Source: UBA8110 sp964597275
GTDB taxonomy: Bacteria; SAR324; NAC60-12
Direction: 5' to 3'
Assembly: GCA_964597275.1 (NCBI GenBank)
Contig: CAZQXS010000028.1
Location: 1 to 34,295 of the forward strand
DNA: 34,295 nt
A model generated the notes under the pieces. That model saw only the letters and a program-made list of their open reading frames with translations. It was not told the origin of the DNA and ran no database searches. Position 1 is the first letter of the stretch. Each line of letters opens with the position of its first letter. Shown here piece by piece: positions 6,492-14,525 of the stretch. The translations under genes were made by a program, and so were the position numbers.

Positions 6492-9101
6492 TCACTTGAG
6501 TTGGTAAACCGGATCGGCGAACAGCGCCTTGAGATCGCCCGTGCCGGAATCCACGGACACTGGAGCCTGCGCCAGCAACACCTGCGCCGCCGGAGTGTCC
6601 GGGAAGCGCGTTTGCAGGGTGGGTGCAAACGCTGTCAGCCCTGCGTTGGGAGGGTTGCCGTTTGGCAGGGGAACGTCCTGCCCTGCGGTGGTCATCATCA
6701 TCATGTTCTGTTGGGCACCGTCCAGCGGGGCTAGCACCAGCGGGGTTTCAGCCCCGTAGTCGGCGTACTTGGTGCCGGGCAGACGCTCGAAGATTTTTTC
6801 AAGATGCGGCTGCCATGCGGTCATTTTTGCTTTTTGCTGCCGATACCTCCTGCCGTTTTGCACCTGTGCCAGCACCTGCGGCATTGAACGCCACAGCAGG
6901 CTGACGAGCAACTTGTCCTCCGGCTTGAGTCCCTGCCAGTGGGAGCGGATGCCCTCGTCATTGGCGTAGGAAATCGTCAGGACGATGGATTTGCGGCTGG
7001 AGTCGCGCTTGTCCTTCCACGCCGTGAACGGCCAGCGCAACAGGCAGTCCGGATAGCATTCCGAGCGGTGGATTTTCATAAGGTAGCCGTGCTTGCGGGC
7101 GAGGCCCACCTCCACCGCAAATCCCGGCCAGTGGCGGTCATTCAAGCGCAGGTTCTTGAAGCCGACGGTAAAGGTGCGCCACCGCTTGGACTTCTCCGGG
7201 TGATCGGCCCAGCGTAGCATGACATCCTCGGCAAGCAGGGTGTCTTGTGGTGGGGGCGTGGGATCGACTGGCATGGTGAGCGGCTCGGATTGGGTCAGCA
7301 CGAGCCTGCCCTGACAGTACAACGCCCCGGACTCAGAATTTTTTTTGGGAGGACAGTTGCTGATTTGCTTGCCGTGGGATGCCAGAAAGACGCGATCCTC
7401 CACCCGCACCCAGTCCACAAACAAGTTGCGGTCCCCGTCTGGCCCTGCCGCATCGTTGTGAAAGGAGACCTCAACCGTCGAAATTTGTTCCGGAGGCACT
7501 CCGGTTTCAAAGATTTTCGTTTGCCACGGCAGGCGGCTGGGGTTCTCAACCCGACCGTTCAACTGCGTGTCGTGCCCTCCCTGCACGGAGAACAGGCCAC
7601 TATCCCAAATCCGTTTGCCCTGATGCAGCAACTTCACGCTGTAGCGGGGTGGCCCCAAGTAATCCTCCGAGGCAAAGCGCAGGGCGAGGGTGTTCGGCTT
7701 TGCCATCATCTGGGGCGTGACGGGCTGCATGGCGGCTTGCGCAACGTGATCCGGAGTGAGGCTGGCCAGCACATAGCGTCGGTTCAGCAACCGCGAAGGC
7801 GTCACCCACGCCGCGCCTCCGGGCCAGCCCGCCACGTTGGGATGCGCAAAGAGATCCTGCCCCAACATCGCCAGCTTGTCTGGAAGCGAGGGCCAATCCG
7901 CAGGCAGCACCCCCGTCGTGCGGATCGTGCCCACCACCAAGTCCACTGGCGACTTGATGACGGTCGCCCGGTTCTCCTGCGTCCAGAAGGCGGGTGTCTC
8001 TAGCGTGGCCCGGTACAGCACGGTCAGGTCAAAGTCGCTGCTTCGAAAAGCGTCCGAAATCGACGTGAGTTCCGATTCGTCCAGATGGGATTCGGAAATG
8101 TAATTCCGCCAAAATTTGTGCGCCAAGAAGCGGCTAGCGCTGGGCTGTTCCAAAATGAGGTCAACAAGGTCGTCGCCGTCATGGTTTCCACGCTGTCCAA
8201 ACAGCGTTTTCCAGCCCCGGTCCTGCCGCCCCGGTTTCAGTTCAAACGAGAGGTCCTGGAGTCGGTTCACCCCATAGCCCGTCAGGGCACGGGCAGCCTC
8301 CTTGACCGTGGCCTCGTCGTAGGTGCCCTCGCCTAGAGTGAACAGTTCCATCAGTTCACGGGCGAGGTTTTCGTTGGGGTGCTTCTTGGAGCTGTTCTCG
8401 TTGTCAAGGTAGTTGAGCATCGCCGGATCGCGGATCACGGCCTTGAGCAAAGCGCGGTAGCGGCCTATTCCCTGTTTCCGGAACATCAGGTTCTGGCGGG
8501 CAATCGCCACCGACTGCTCATTGATGGCTCCATAGGCGGTGACAAAGTGATTGTGCCAGAACAGCACCAGCCGCTCGGTTTGGGGAGAAGGCGATTCGAT
8601 CATCTCGCGCACCCACCAGCCCCGGAACTGCCCCATTTCGCGGTCGCGGGCCATGTTGAAGCGCTGGCGTTCGTCTTCTTCCATGCCGCTCCGTGCCCAA
8701 AACGCCGGGGCGGGTTCTCGGACCCACTTCGGAACGGTGAGCCACGGTTCGGTGCGCAGGCCGCTCACGATCTCGTCCACCCCCTCGCGGCGGCTTTTGC
8801 CGATCAGTTGGACGATTTGCTCCGGAGGCGCACCAAACCCGGTGCGCTCCAGCAGATGCCGCGCATCGGCCACCGTCATTGCCACGTCAAGATGTGAACT
8901 CGCAGGCGGCTGGGCGACCGGATTTTCCGAGGAAGGCTCAACTCCCAAAGGAGCCGGAGGACGCGCCGCCGTGCAGCCCACAAAAGCACTCGGCCCCCCA
9001 ATCAGCAAACTCAGCAGGACCGCCCAAAACAGGGCAACCGTCCAAGCGCTTCGATTCAGTTTTTCAGGAAAAAGTCCACCCGGACAGGGGGCGGTTTGCA
9101 A
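6492..9101 (-). CDS. DUF1800 family lipoprotein with probable inserted carbohydrate-binding module
   Basis: A DUF1800 protein, about 869 aa if it starts at the TTG at 9101. The frame is open further upstream, but that part overlaps the cold-shock gene and is not credible. A hydrophobic stretch ending in AFVGC, about 40 residues in, looks like a lipoprotein signal. DUF1800 core segments are visible: DARHLLERTGFG, ERLVLFWHNHFVT, NENLARELMELFTLGEGTYDE and AHKFWRNYIS. The protein is longer than most family members (about 450-600). A middle segment around residues 480-580, with TVEVSFHNDAAGPDGDRNLF then VDWVRVED, resembles the calcium-dependent xylan-binding CBM36/CBM60 type. Export to the envelope and action with the adjacent DUF1501 protein are likely; biochemical function is unknown. 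The start is uncertain. Confidence 0.8.
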   Translation of the reverse strand: MQTAPCPGGLFPEKLNRSAWTVALFWAVLLSLLIGGPSAFVGCTAARPPAPLGVEPSSENPVAQPPASSHLDVAMTVADARHLLERTGFGAPPEQIVQLIGKSRREGVDEIVSGLRTEPWLTVPKWVREPAPAFWARSGMEEDERQRFNMARDREMGQFRGWWVREMIESPSPQTERLVLFWHNHFVTAYGAINEQSVAIARQNLMFRKQGIGRYRALLKAVIRDPAMLNYLDNENSSKKHPNENLARELMELFTLGEGTYDEATVKEAARALTGYGVNRLQDLSFELKPGRQDRGWKTLFGQRGNHDGDDLVDLILEQPSASRFLAHKFWRNYISESHLDESELTSISDAFRSSDFDLTVLYRATLETPAFWTQENRATVIKSPVDLVVGTIRTTGVLPADWPSLPDKLAMLGQDLFAHPNVAGWPGGAAWVTPSRLLNRRYVLASLTPDHVAQAAMQPVTPQMMAKPNTLALRFASEDYLGPPRYSVKLLHQGKRIWDSGLFSVQGGHDTQLNGRVENPSRLPWQTKIFETGVPPEQISTVEVSFHNDAAGPDGDRNLFVDWVRVEDRVFLASHGKQISNCPPKKNSESGALYCQGRLVLTQSEPLTMPVDPTPPPQDTLLAEDVMLRWADHPEKSKRWRTFTVGFKNLRLNDRHWPGFAVEVGLARKHGYLMKIHRSECYPDCLLRWPFTAWKDKRDSSRKSIVLTISYANDEGIRSHWQGLKPEDKLLVSLLWRSMPQVLAQVQNGRRYRQQKAKMTAWQPHLEKIFERLPGTKYADYGAETPLVLAPLDGAQQNMMMMTTAGQDVPLPNGNPPNAGLTAFAPTLQTRFPDTPAAQVLLAQAPVSVDSGTGDLKALFADPVYQLK

Positions 9102-9147
9102 ACGGGAAGAGGTGGGGCCGCCGTTGACAGCCCCTAAGGCTCGGGGA

Positions 9148-9339
9148 TCAGACGATTCTGACTTGCTTGGCCGCAAGACCTTTTCGGCCTGGACCGACTT
9201 CAAATTCGACCTGTGTTCCATCTTGGAGTCGTCCTCCATCCACTTCGGAGTGGTGTACGAACAAATCCTCTCCATCTTCTTGCTCAATGAACCCGTAACC
9301 TTTTTGGTCATTGAACCATTTTACGCGACCTTGCGGCAT
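9148..9339 (-). CDS. Cold-shock domain protein (CspA family)
   Basis: A 63-aa single-domain nucleic-acid-binding protein with both RNA-binding motifs: RNP1 as KGYGFI (13-18) and RNP2 as LFVHHS (26-31), within the usual GRVKWFNDQKGYGFI start. The typical length is 65-70 aa. The frame is open for 25 more codons upstream, but MPQGRVKWF is the family start and AAGAG lies about 9 bases before it. Such proteins melt RNA structure; cold inducibility cannot be read from sequence. It is followed by the DUF1800 gene on the same strand with under 50 bp between them. Confidence 0.92.
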   Translation of the reverse strand: MPQGRVKWFNDQKGYGFIEQEDGEDLFVHHSEVDGGRLQDGTQVEFEVGPGRKGLAAKQVRIV

Positions 9340-9456
9340 ACTCAATACTCTTGCTAATGGGAGCGAACTCCCGGAAAAAAAACCCGCCTCGGCAGGAGTT
9401 GGCAGAATCGCCAAACCCTACCATGATCCCCGAAAACTGGAGGCTTGTCCAGCTTA

Positions 9457-9487
9457 TTCTCCAGAATTGGATCAGTTTTCCGGAGAA
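9457..9487 (-). other. Imperfect hairpin between lipoprotein gene and cold-shock gene
   Basis: On the minus strand TTCTCCGGAA and TTCTGGAGAA pair with one mismatch around an 11-base loop. It lies downstream of the TPR-type lipoprotein stop (9511) and about 120 bp upstream of the cold-shock start. A smaller CTGGA/TCCAG stem followed by TTTT lies next to it (9437-9452). It could be a weak terminator or part of the cold-shock mRNA leader. The rest of the 9340-9510 spacer shows no gene. Confidence 0.35.
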
Positions 9488-9510
9488 GTTCAAGGCAAGA
9501 ACGCGAGAAT

Positions 9511-10497
9511 TCAACTTTTTTGATGACAGGCCATGCAGGAGAATGGAGTCCTGAGCATCACCGCATCTTCATTGATTTTCTCGGAGTTTTCGACTTCACG
9601 GCGGAAGCGTTCCACGTTTCTTTCCGCATTCGCAATTCTGCGGCTCAGCACCTCCCGAAACGGCCACGTCTTGAAATCCGGATGTTGCTGGGCGGTGCGG
9701 TAAATCGTCCGTGCCGTCTCCACCTCCCCGTTTTTCACCAGCATGTCTCCAAGGTTCATGAAAAAACCCTGCAAGTTGTAAGGCGCGATCCACGAATTCC
9801 AGCAGGCACGCTTGTACGGTGGCCGTGTTTCCGTGGCCTCCTTGGGAAAGTATCGGGCAAACTCCGGACGGACGCGGTCAATTTCCGCATCAAGGCAAAC
9901 GTCAATGTTCCGCCACTGCATGTCGAGTGCTTCCGCAAACCTTGGGTCGGTGTGATCCTTGTTGCTCAGGGTGTAGCCAATGGTGAATAGGTTGAACTGC
10001 GGCCAGGCGTCAATCGAGTCCAGCCCCTGATAATAGCCCTTGCGCGTCAGGTAGGCGTCGTTGTGCAGGCTTCCCTCGGTCATCAACAAGGAACTGTGAA
10101 ATCCGAGGTACCGGGCATCGGTCGGATCAAGCCGCACGGCCTCGCCAAAGTACTTTCTCGCCAGCACGGCATCATCCGTGATTTGCGGGGGAATTTCCTC
10201 CAGCCGCTGCCGCTCGGACAGCCGCCAGATGTGCAGAAAACCGATATGAGCGGCAACCTTCGCATCATGCGGATTTTGCAGGTAGGCCGCCTTCAGCAAA
10301 GTCATGGCTTTGGGAATGTCACGGTATTTTCCGCCATGCAACGTTTCCCAAAACACCGTGTGGGCGCGTTGCGCCAGTTCCGTGGTGTTTTCACGGGGTT
10401 CTTTTTCAGGGGCAAATGTGAGGGCGAAAAACTCGCATCCGCCCAACAGGCTGAGTACACAGCCGATCACGATCCATTTCACACACTGCTTGTGCAT
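9511..10497 (-). CDS. Repeat-type lipoprotein with a C-terminal CxxCH haem-binding motif
   Basis: A 328-aa protein with a lipoprotein signal (lipobox LLGGC, lipidated Cys21). The body has TPR-like helical repeats, such as KAMTLLKAAYLQNPHDAKVAAHIG and ARKYFGEAVRLDPTDARYLG; a later segment carries conserved Trp and Tyr residues (YNLQGFFMNLGDMLVKNGE). The last eight residues include CMACH (321-325), a single c-type haem attachment motif at the very end of the protein. The start at 10497 has a good ribosome-binding site (AAAGGA). It is probably lipid-anchored in the periplasm. I do not recognise a named family; binding of haem is inferred from the motif. The hypothetical gene upstream ends 31 bp away, so the two may be co-transcribed. 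Confidence 0.8.
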   Translation of the reverse strand: MHKQCVKWIVIGCVLSLLGGCEFFALTFAPEKEPRENTTELAQRAHTVFWETLHGGKYRDIPKAMTLLKAAYLQNPHDAKVAAHIGFLHIWRLSERQRLEEIPPQITDDAVLARKYFGEAVRLDPTDARYLGFHSSLLMTEGSLHNDAYLTRKGYYQGLDSIDAWPQFNLFTIGYTLSNKDHTDPRFAEALDMQWRNIDVCLDAEIDRVRPEFARYFPKEATETRPPYKRACWNSWIAPYNLQGFFMNLGDMLVKNGEVETARTIYRTAQQHPDFKTWPFREVLSRRIANAERNVERFRREVENSEKINEDAVMLRTPFSCMACHQKS

Positions 10498-10528
10498 CTT
10501 GTCCTTTCAATTTTGGGAAAAATTTGGT

Positions 10529-11233
10529 TCAGCGCATCTCCAGCGCAAAGCGTCGGTTGCCGATCCGGAGGGCGTTTTCGGCATCATCGTAATGCTGGAG
10601 CAGTTGGTAGCGGGGCGCGTCTGCCAACAGGGCACTCCCGTGTTGTGCAGTGCGAACGAGGCAGTTTTCGTGCTTATCGAGGCAAAGGGTGTCGGGACAC
10701 ACGACATCGGACTTGCCGTTGATGAGTTGCACCTCCAGCGGGTCGGCCTCCAAGGCGATGCCGAGGGCCAGCATGGGCGTGATCTCACAATCCAGATAGC
10801 ACTTGTCCCAGCGTCCCTCCGTCCAGTACTCCACGAAATACCGCTCGATTTCCGGTTCGTAACCCAGATTTTGCTGAAAATGCTGAAGCACCCGCCCAAC
10901 GATGGGATGGCCACGCAGGAACCAGCGCTGCTGGGCATCCACCTGAATGAAGGCGTAGTGGAATTGCAGGGCGGTTTCCAGCGTGAGCGCCGTTTCCGGC
11001 CTCCGGATCCGGGCAATCGCGGCAGGAAAGTAGGCTCCGGGCGGCAGGGTGGGCGACAGCGTGGCGAGTTCGGTTTCCACCACCGCCTGAATTCCGGGGT
11101 CATCCAACAGCCCGGAGGTTTCCAGTTGCGCGAATTGCTTGGGAAGGACGGGGTTGAGAAATCGCGTCTCGTGGAGGAACAGCAACCATTGGTCGCGCTC
11201 GGCGTACCAGCGAAATCGGTCAAGCAGGGACAT
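10529..11233 (-). CDS. Hypothetical protein, 234 aa
   Basis: I do not recognise this family. It is rich in aromatic residues (for example RFRWYAERDQWLLFLHE and YFVEYWTEGRWDKCYLD) and ends in RRFALEMR. There is no signal peptide, membrane segment or clear cofactor motif, so it is probably cytoplasmic. Codon use looks like that of its neighbours. The ATG at 11233 is the conservative start; a GTG at 11260, nearer the stop of the upstream hydrolase gene (11268), would add nine residues. A longer overlapping frame in the same place (10507-11223) has an arginine- and serine-rich, low-complexity translation and looks like a shadow. The close spacing to genes on both sides suggests an operon running from the solute-binding protein to the TPR-type lipoprotein. 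Confidence 0.7.
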   Translation of the reverse strand: MSLLDRFRWYAERDQWLLFLHETRFLNPVLPKQFAQLETSGLLDDPGIQAVVETELATLSPTLPPGAYFPAAIARIRRPETALTLETALQFHYAFIQVDAQQRWFLRGHPIVGRVLQHFQQNLGYEPEIERYFVEYWTEGRWDKCYLDCEITPMLALGIALEADPLEVQLINGKSDVVCPDTLCLDKHENCLVRTAQHGSALLADAPRYQLLQHYDDAENALRIGNRRFALEMR

Positions 11234-11267
11234 CGCGCAAACCGCAGGAAAGCCTTGCACCCCCGAA

Positions 11268-12743
11268 TCAGAGTGACGCTTTCAGCGGGGTGTTTTGCTG
11301 AAGGGCGCGGGTGGAGTATTGCACCAGACGATCATGCCCGCAGTCGGCCAGAGCGTCGTAGCGGCTGGTGAAGTAGGCGTAGGTGAGTTCGGAGATGCGG
11401 CGCAGATGGTAGGCCACCTTGGCGGACCAGCGGCTGGCGTTGCCCCGGATGGTGCGGAAGTTGGGGCGCTCGATCGCAGCCACCACCGAATAGGCCCGGC
11501 GTCCGTGGGGCGAGTCAATTTCAATGATGCCCGCATTGCCGTTGATCCCCTTCACAAAACCCGTCTTGTCCCAAATCCGGACGGTCTTGTTGCCCGCAAA
11601 GCAGGTGCCGTCCTTGAGGCGGTCCTTGCGGTCGCTGCGCCCCGACAGCGAGAGCAGGTGCAGCATTTGCGACGCGGCCTGCTCGTTCTCAAGGTCGCTG
11701 AACCCCGGCCCCAGCACCCGGCCAATCCAGAGCCGATGGAAGAGCGAGCTGAGATCGGCCATCGAGAGCTTGTTGCGGTAGGTGCGCCCGTCTGCCGGAA
11801 TGTACTCCACCAGCCGCAGTTCCCGGTACATGTTGGTTTCGCTGAGCAGGCGCTGCACCTTGTTGGGACCGCCAAGCTGCTTGAGGATCACGTTCGTGCT
11901 GGAGTTGCTACTGTAGCGGATCATGCGGGACAGGTGCTTTTGCAGGGCCGAGGTGTGCTTGATGCGCTTCCGGACCCGCTCCAACTGGTAGGCATGGAGG
12001 ATGGGGACTTTGATGAGGCTGGCGGACTTGATGCGACGGCGCGGACGGATGGCCACCAGCAGGGTGCCCGATGTCAAGTCCTGCACCACGATGAACAACT
12101 GATCCTTCTTGGAAATCTGCTTTTTTTCGTAAACCTCGTTCATGTACTCCAGAATGCTGGCCTCCAGCGGGGAAGTGTACTGCGCAAGCTGGGAGCGTCG
12201 GACGCTCACGGGCAACGCCTGCGGTTCGTAAATCCGCAGGTACTTGGTGGAGATCCAGCCTTTTTCCCCCTTCTTCGAGGTGCGGACTTTTTGCCAGCCG
12301 TCTTGGGTGGTGTTGCTCAGGGTGAGGTGCGTGCCACGGGGCAGGGCGCGCACGATGTCGTGCTTGGTGCCCGGACCCGTGCGCAGGTTGAGGAAGACGG
12401 AGCGCACCACCGCGTAAGTCGCAGGCGCCAGCGGCGGAAGTTCCTGTTCGGGCAGGGGTTGCAGCAAGCGCATCAGCACCCAGCCCTGCATCGCCCGGGA
12501 AGGCACGGAAATCCGGACCCAGCCCCGCCGGAGGGTCTTTGCGCCAAACCGCACCTCCGCTCCCCGGCGCAGGGTGCCGAGAATGCGATGCCGCACGCCC
12601 GGCTCGGCACGCACGTTCAGGTGCGACACCAGCACGGTCGCCAGACGCGGATGCAGGATCCCGCTGTCCTCCACCGCAAGCAGAGGGGCGGCGAGTAGCA
12701 GCGCAAGTCCAAGGGCAAGGGCGATCCGGAGTGAGTTCCGCAT
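11268..12743 (-). CDS. Exported SH3-domain protein fused to a class A beta-lactamase-like serine hydrolase
   Basis: A 491-aa protein with an N-terminal signal peptide (1-23). Two bacterial SH3 domains follow at about 35-95 and 108-172 (VSHLNVRAEPGVRHRILGTL and SVFLNLRTGPGTKHDIVRAL). The rest is a penicilloyl-serine-transferase fold: SxxK as Ser242-Leu-Ile-Lys245, the second motif as SSN at 278-280, and KTG at 393-395. Bacterial SH3 domains usually bind peptidoglycan, so the enzyme probably acts on the cell wall in the periplasm; drug hydrolysis is possible but the canonical SDN is SSN here and I could not place the general-base glutamate. The gene lies 41 bp downstream of the solute-binding protein, with a small hairpin between them. 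Confidence 0.85.
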   Translation of the reverse strand: MRNSLRIALALGLALLLAAPLLAVEDSGILHPRLATVLVSHLNVRAEPGVRHRILGTLRRGAEVRFGAKTLRRGWVRISVPSRAMQGWVLMRLLQPLPEQELPPLAPATYAVVRSVFLNLRTGPGTKHDIVRALPRGTHLTLSNTTQDGWQKVRTSKKGEKGWISTKYLRIYEPQALPVSVRRSQLAQYTSPLEASILEYMNEVYEKKQISKKDQLFIVVQDLTSGTLLVAIRPRRRIKSASLIKVPILHAYQLERVRKRIKHTSALQKHLSRMIRYSSNSSTNVILKQLGGPNKVQRLLSETNMYRELRLVEYIPADGRTYRNKLSMADLSSLFHRLWIGRVLGPGFSDLENEQAASQMLHLLSLSGRSDRKDRLKDGTCFAGNKTVRIWDKTGFVKGINGNAGIIEIDSPHGRRAYSVVAAIERPNFRTIRGNASRWSAKVAYHLRRISELTYAYFTSRYDALADCGHDRLVQYSTRALQQNTPLKASL

Positions 12744-12761
12744 TCAGAAACATTCAGTCTG

Positions 12762-12780
12762 GCCTGCGCTTTTCGCAGGC
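12762..12780 (-). other. Hairpin between solute-binding protein and hydrolase genes
   Basis: GCCTGCG and CGCAGGC form a perfect 7-bp stem with a 5-base loop in the 41-bp spacer. No T-run follows on the minus strand, so it is more likely an mRNA stability or attenuation element than a full terminator. Confidence 0.4.
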
Positions 12781-12784
12781 GGGG

Positions 12785-14314
12785 TCAGTTCACACGCAGG
12801 GTCCGAAGGGCGTGGAACACGCCAGCAGGGTGAAAGCGGTAGCCCTCCACCTGCCTGCTGACGAGCGCAAGGTGGTTGCCGTGCCAGAGCGGCAGATGCG
12901 GAAGTTCCTCCGACAAAATCTGCTGCGCCTGCTGGTAAATGGCCTTGCGCTGGGCGTGGTTCGACTCGCGTCTTGCGGACGCCAGCAGCGCGTCCAGCTG
13001 CGGATTTCGGTAGCGGGCATAGTTGCGCCCGCCCCTTTCCGGCGTTTGGCTGGAGTGGAACAGGCCGTTCAGGGCTTCCGGATTTCCCGGAACCCGAGTT
13101 TGCCGCAACACCAAGTCGTAGTCTCCTCCGGCCAAAACGCGCTGGAAGCTTTGCCGACCGAAGCGAGTGACCGTCACCTGAATGCCCACCCGCCCAAGCT
13201 GATCCGCAAGCAAGGTCGCAAGTCGGTTGTCCTCTTTTTGGTTGCGCGTTGCAAGTCGCAACTGCAAACGCTTCCCGTTCGTCCGGCGATAACCCGCCTC
13301 GTCCAGCCGTTTTTTCGCGTCTTCTGGCGCATAGGAAAATTCCTTGGAAGCGGCATGAAACGCATGTTCGGCGGGAAAAACTCCGGTGGCGAGCCGTGCG
13401 TGATTCTTGGTGAGCAACGCCAGCAGTTCCTCCCGCTGAACCGCCAGCGCAAGCGCCTGACGCACCCGCACGTCCTGCAACGCCGCATGTTCGGTGTTGA
13501 AGACGAGATGGCGGTAGGTCGCTCCGGCTTCCTCCACCAAGCGGAACTTGCGCTGCGCCGCAGGGGTCCGGAGCTTGGGGAGTTCCCTGAAGGAAACCAC
13601 GTTGCCGGCAAGGGCGATGTCCTCGCTCAACAGCCCGCGAATCCGCGTTTTCGCATCCGGGAGCAGTTGAAAATGCAGGTCTTTCACGTCGGGAGCCGTT
13701 CCGTGATAGTACCAGTGACGGCGCAAGACAAGCTCGCTGGCATTCCGGCGGACCAGCATGAAGGGGCCGGAGCCGACGGGCCTCCCTGACTTTTGGTTGC
13801 TGAGGCTGCGGTGCTTGAAGATGGGGAAGTGGAGAGCGTGGAGAAACCCGGATTCCGGAAGCGGTTCGTGCAGGAGAAAACGCACGGTGCGCTCGTCCAC
13901 CACCTCGCAGGCGGCAAACGAGTCCGCAAGCTGCCGGAAGCGGGGAAACCCCGGCGACCCTTGCAGTTCGTCAAACGCCGACTTGACCTGTGCGGCAGTG
14001 AAGGCGGTTCCGTCGTGAAACCAAATTCCGGCCTTGAGCGTGACCCAGTACTCGGTTTCGCCAATGCGGTCCCAGCGTTCCGCCAGTTGCGGCACCCACT
14101 GGTTTTGGCGATTTGGAGCGACGAGGCTTTCGTAGATGAGTTCGGCGAGGTCCAGTTCCGTCGGACTGCTGGCCCGGCGGGGGTCCAGCGTTTGGGGAAC
14201 CGTGCCGAGGGCAAGGGTCAGCCGCTTGGGCTGGGCGTGTGCGGGGTGATGTGCCCACCCCAGCCCCCCAAGCAGGATCGCGCAAAGCAGGAGCGACTGG
14301 AGGGCACGGAGCAT
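12785..14314 (-). CDS. ABC-type peptide/oligopeptide solute-binding protein (SBP family 5)
   Basis: A 509-aa periplasmic binding protein with a signal peptide ending near AHAQP (about residue 28). Family 5 hallmarks are present: GTVPQTLDPRRASSPTELDLAELIYESL near the start, VPQLAERWD, WFHDGTAFTAAQVKSAF, and a C-terminal YQQAQQILSEELPHLPLW. Such proteins deliver peptides, nickel or glycosides to an ABC permease. No permease or ATPase gene is next to it, so it may serve a transporter encoded elsewhere or act as a receptor; murein-peptide recycling would fit the wall-directed hydrolase downstream (inference). The ATG at 14314 opens a typical signal sequence. Confidence 0.88.
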   Translation of the reverse strand: MLRALQSLLLCAILLGGLGWAHHPAHAQPKRLTLALGTVPQTLDPRRASSPTELDLAELIYESLVAPNRQNQWVPQLAERWDRIGETEYWVTLKAGIWFHDGTAFTAAQVKSAFDELQGSPGFPRFRQLADSFAACEVVDERTVRFLLHEPLPESGFLHALHFPIFKHRSLSNQKSGRPVGSGPFMLVRRNASELVLRRHWYYHGTAPDVKDLHFQLLPDAKTRIRGLLSEDIALAGNVVSFRELPKLRTPAAQRKFRLVEEAGATYRHLVFNTEHAALQDVRVRQALALAVQREELLALLTKNHARLATGVFPAEHAFHAASKEFSYAPEDAKKRLDEAGYRRTNGKRLQLRLATRNQKEDNRLATLLADQLGRVGIQVTVTRFGRQSFQRVLAGGDYDLVLRQTRVPGNPEALNGLFHSSQTPERGGRNYARYRNPQLDALLASARRESNHAQRKAIYQQAQQILSEELPHLPLWHGNHLALVSRQVEGYRFHPAGVFHALRTLRVN

Positions 14315-14365
14315 GGAAAGGCACTGAGGTGTTCAGGCGGGCCAAACCAAACGCCCGCCTGCGGC

Positions 14366-14476
14366 TCAGGCGTCGGCCTTGGCCTTCGCGTTGCGCCGGA
14401 GGTGTCCCAAGAAGACAACTCCGGGAAAGACGATCATGCTGAGGACGAGAACCGTGAAAATGATGGACCAACTCAT
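14366..14476 (-). CDS. Small single-pass membrane protein, 36 aa
   Basis: A short frame from an ATG at 14476 to a TGA at 14366, starting MSWSIIFTVLVLSMIVFPGV, continuing VFLGHLRRNA and ending in KAKADA. It has one hydrophobic helix (about residues 3-24) followed by a basic tail, the classic layout of a small inner-membrane protein with its C-terminus in the cytoplasm. AAGAA lies 5 bases upstream. It fills the gap between the SPOR protein (start 15665, stop 14526) and the solute-binding protein (start 14314). I know no named family for it. The arrangement, codon use and hydropathy support a real gene, but conservation is untested. Confidence 0.6.
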   Translation of the reverse strand: MSWSIIFTVLVLSMIVFPGVVFLGHLRRNAKAKADA

Positions 14477-14525
14477 GAGTGTTCTTTTGTCAAGGGGTCA
14501 GTAAAACTCCAACAGTCTAGCAGGT

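Noticed and set aside
5208..6734. 508-codon plus-strand frame
   Set aside because: Antisense to the DUF1501 gene and the 3' end of DUF1800, both of which have clear family motifs; the translation has no recognisable domain.
9308..9554. Several 67-70-codon frames around the cold-shock leader on both strands
   Set aside because: They overlap each other and the cold-shock gene or a hairpin region, and none resembles a protein family.
11295..12698. 467-codon plus-strand frame
   Set aside because: Fully antisense to the SH3/beta-lactamase-like gene, which has intact catalytic motifs.
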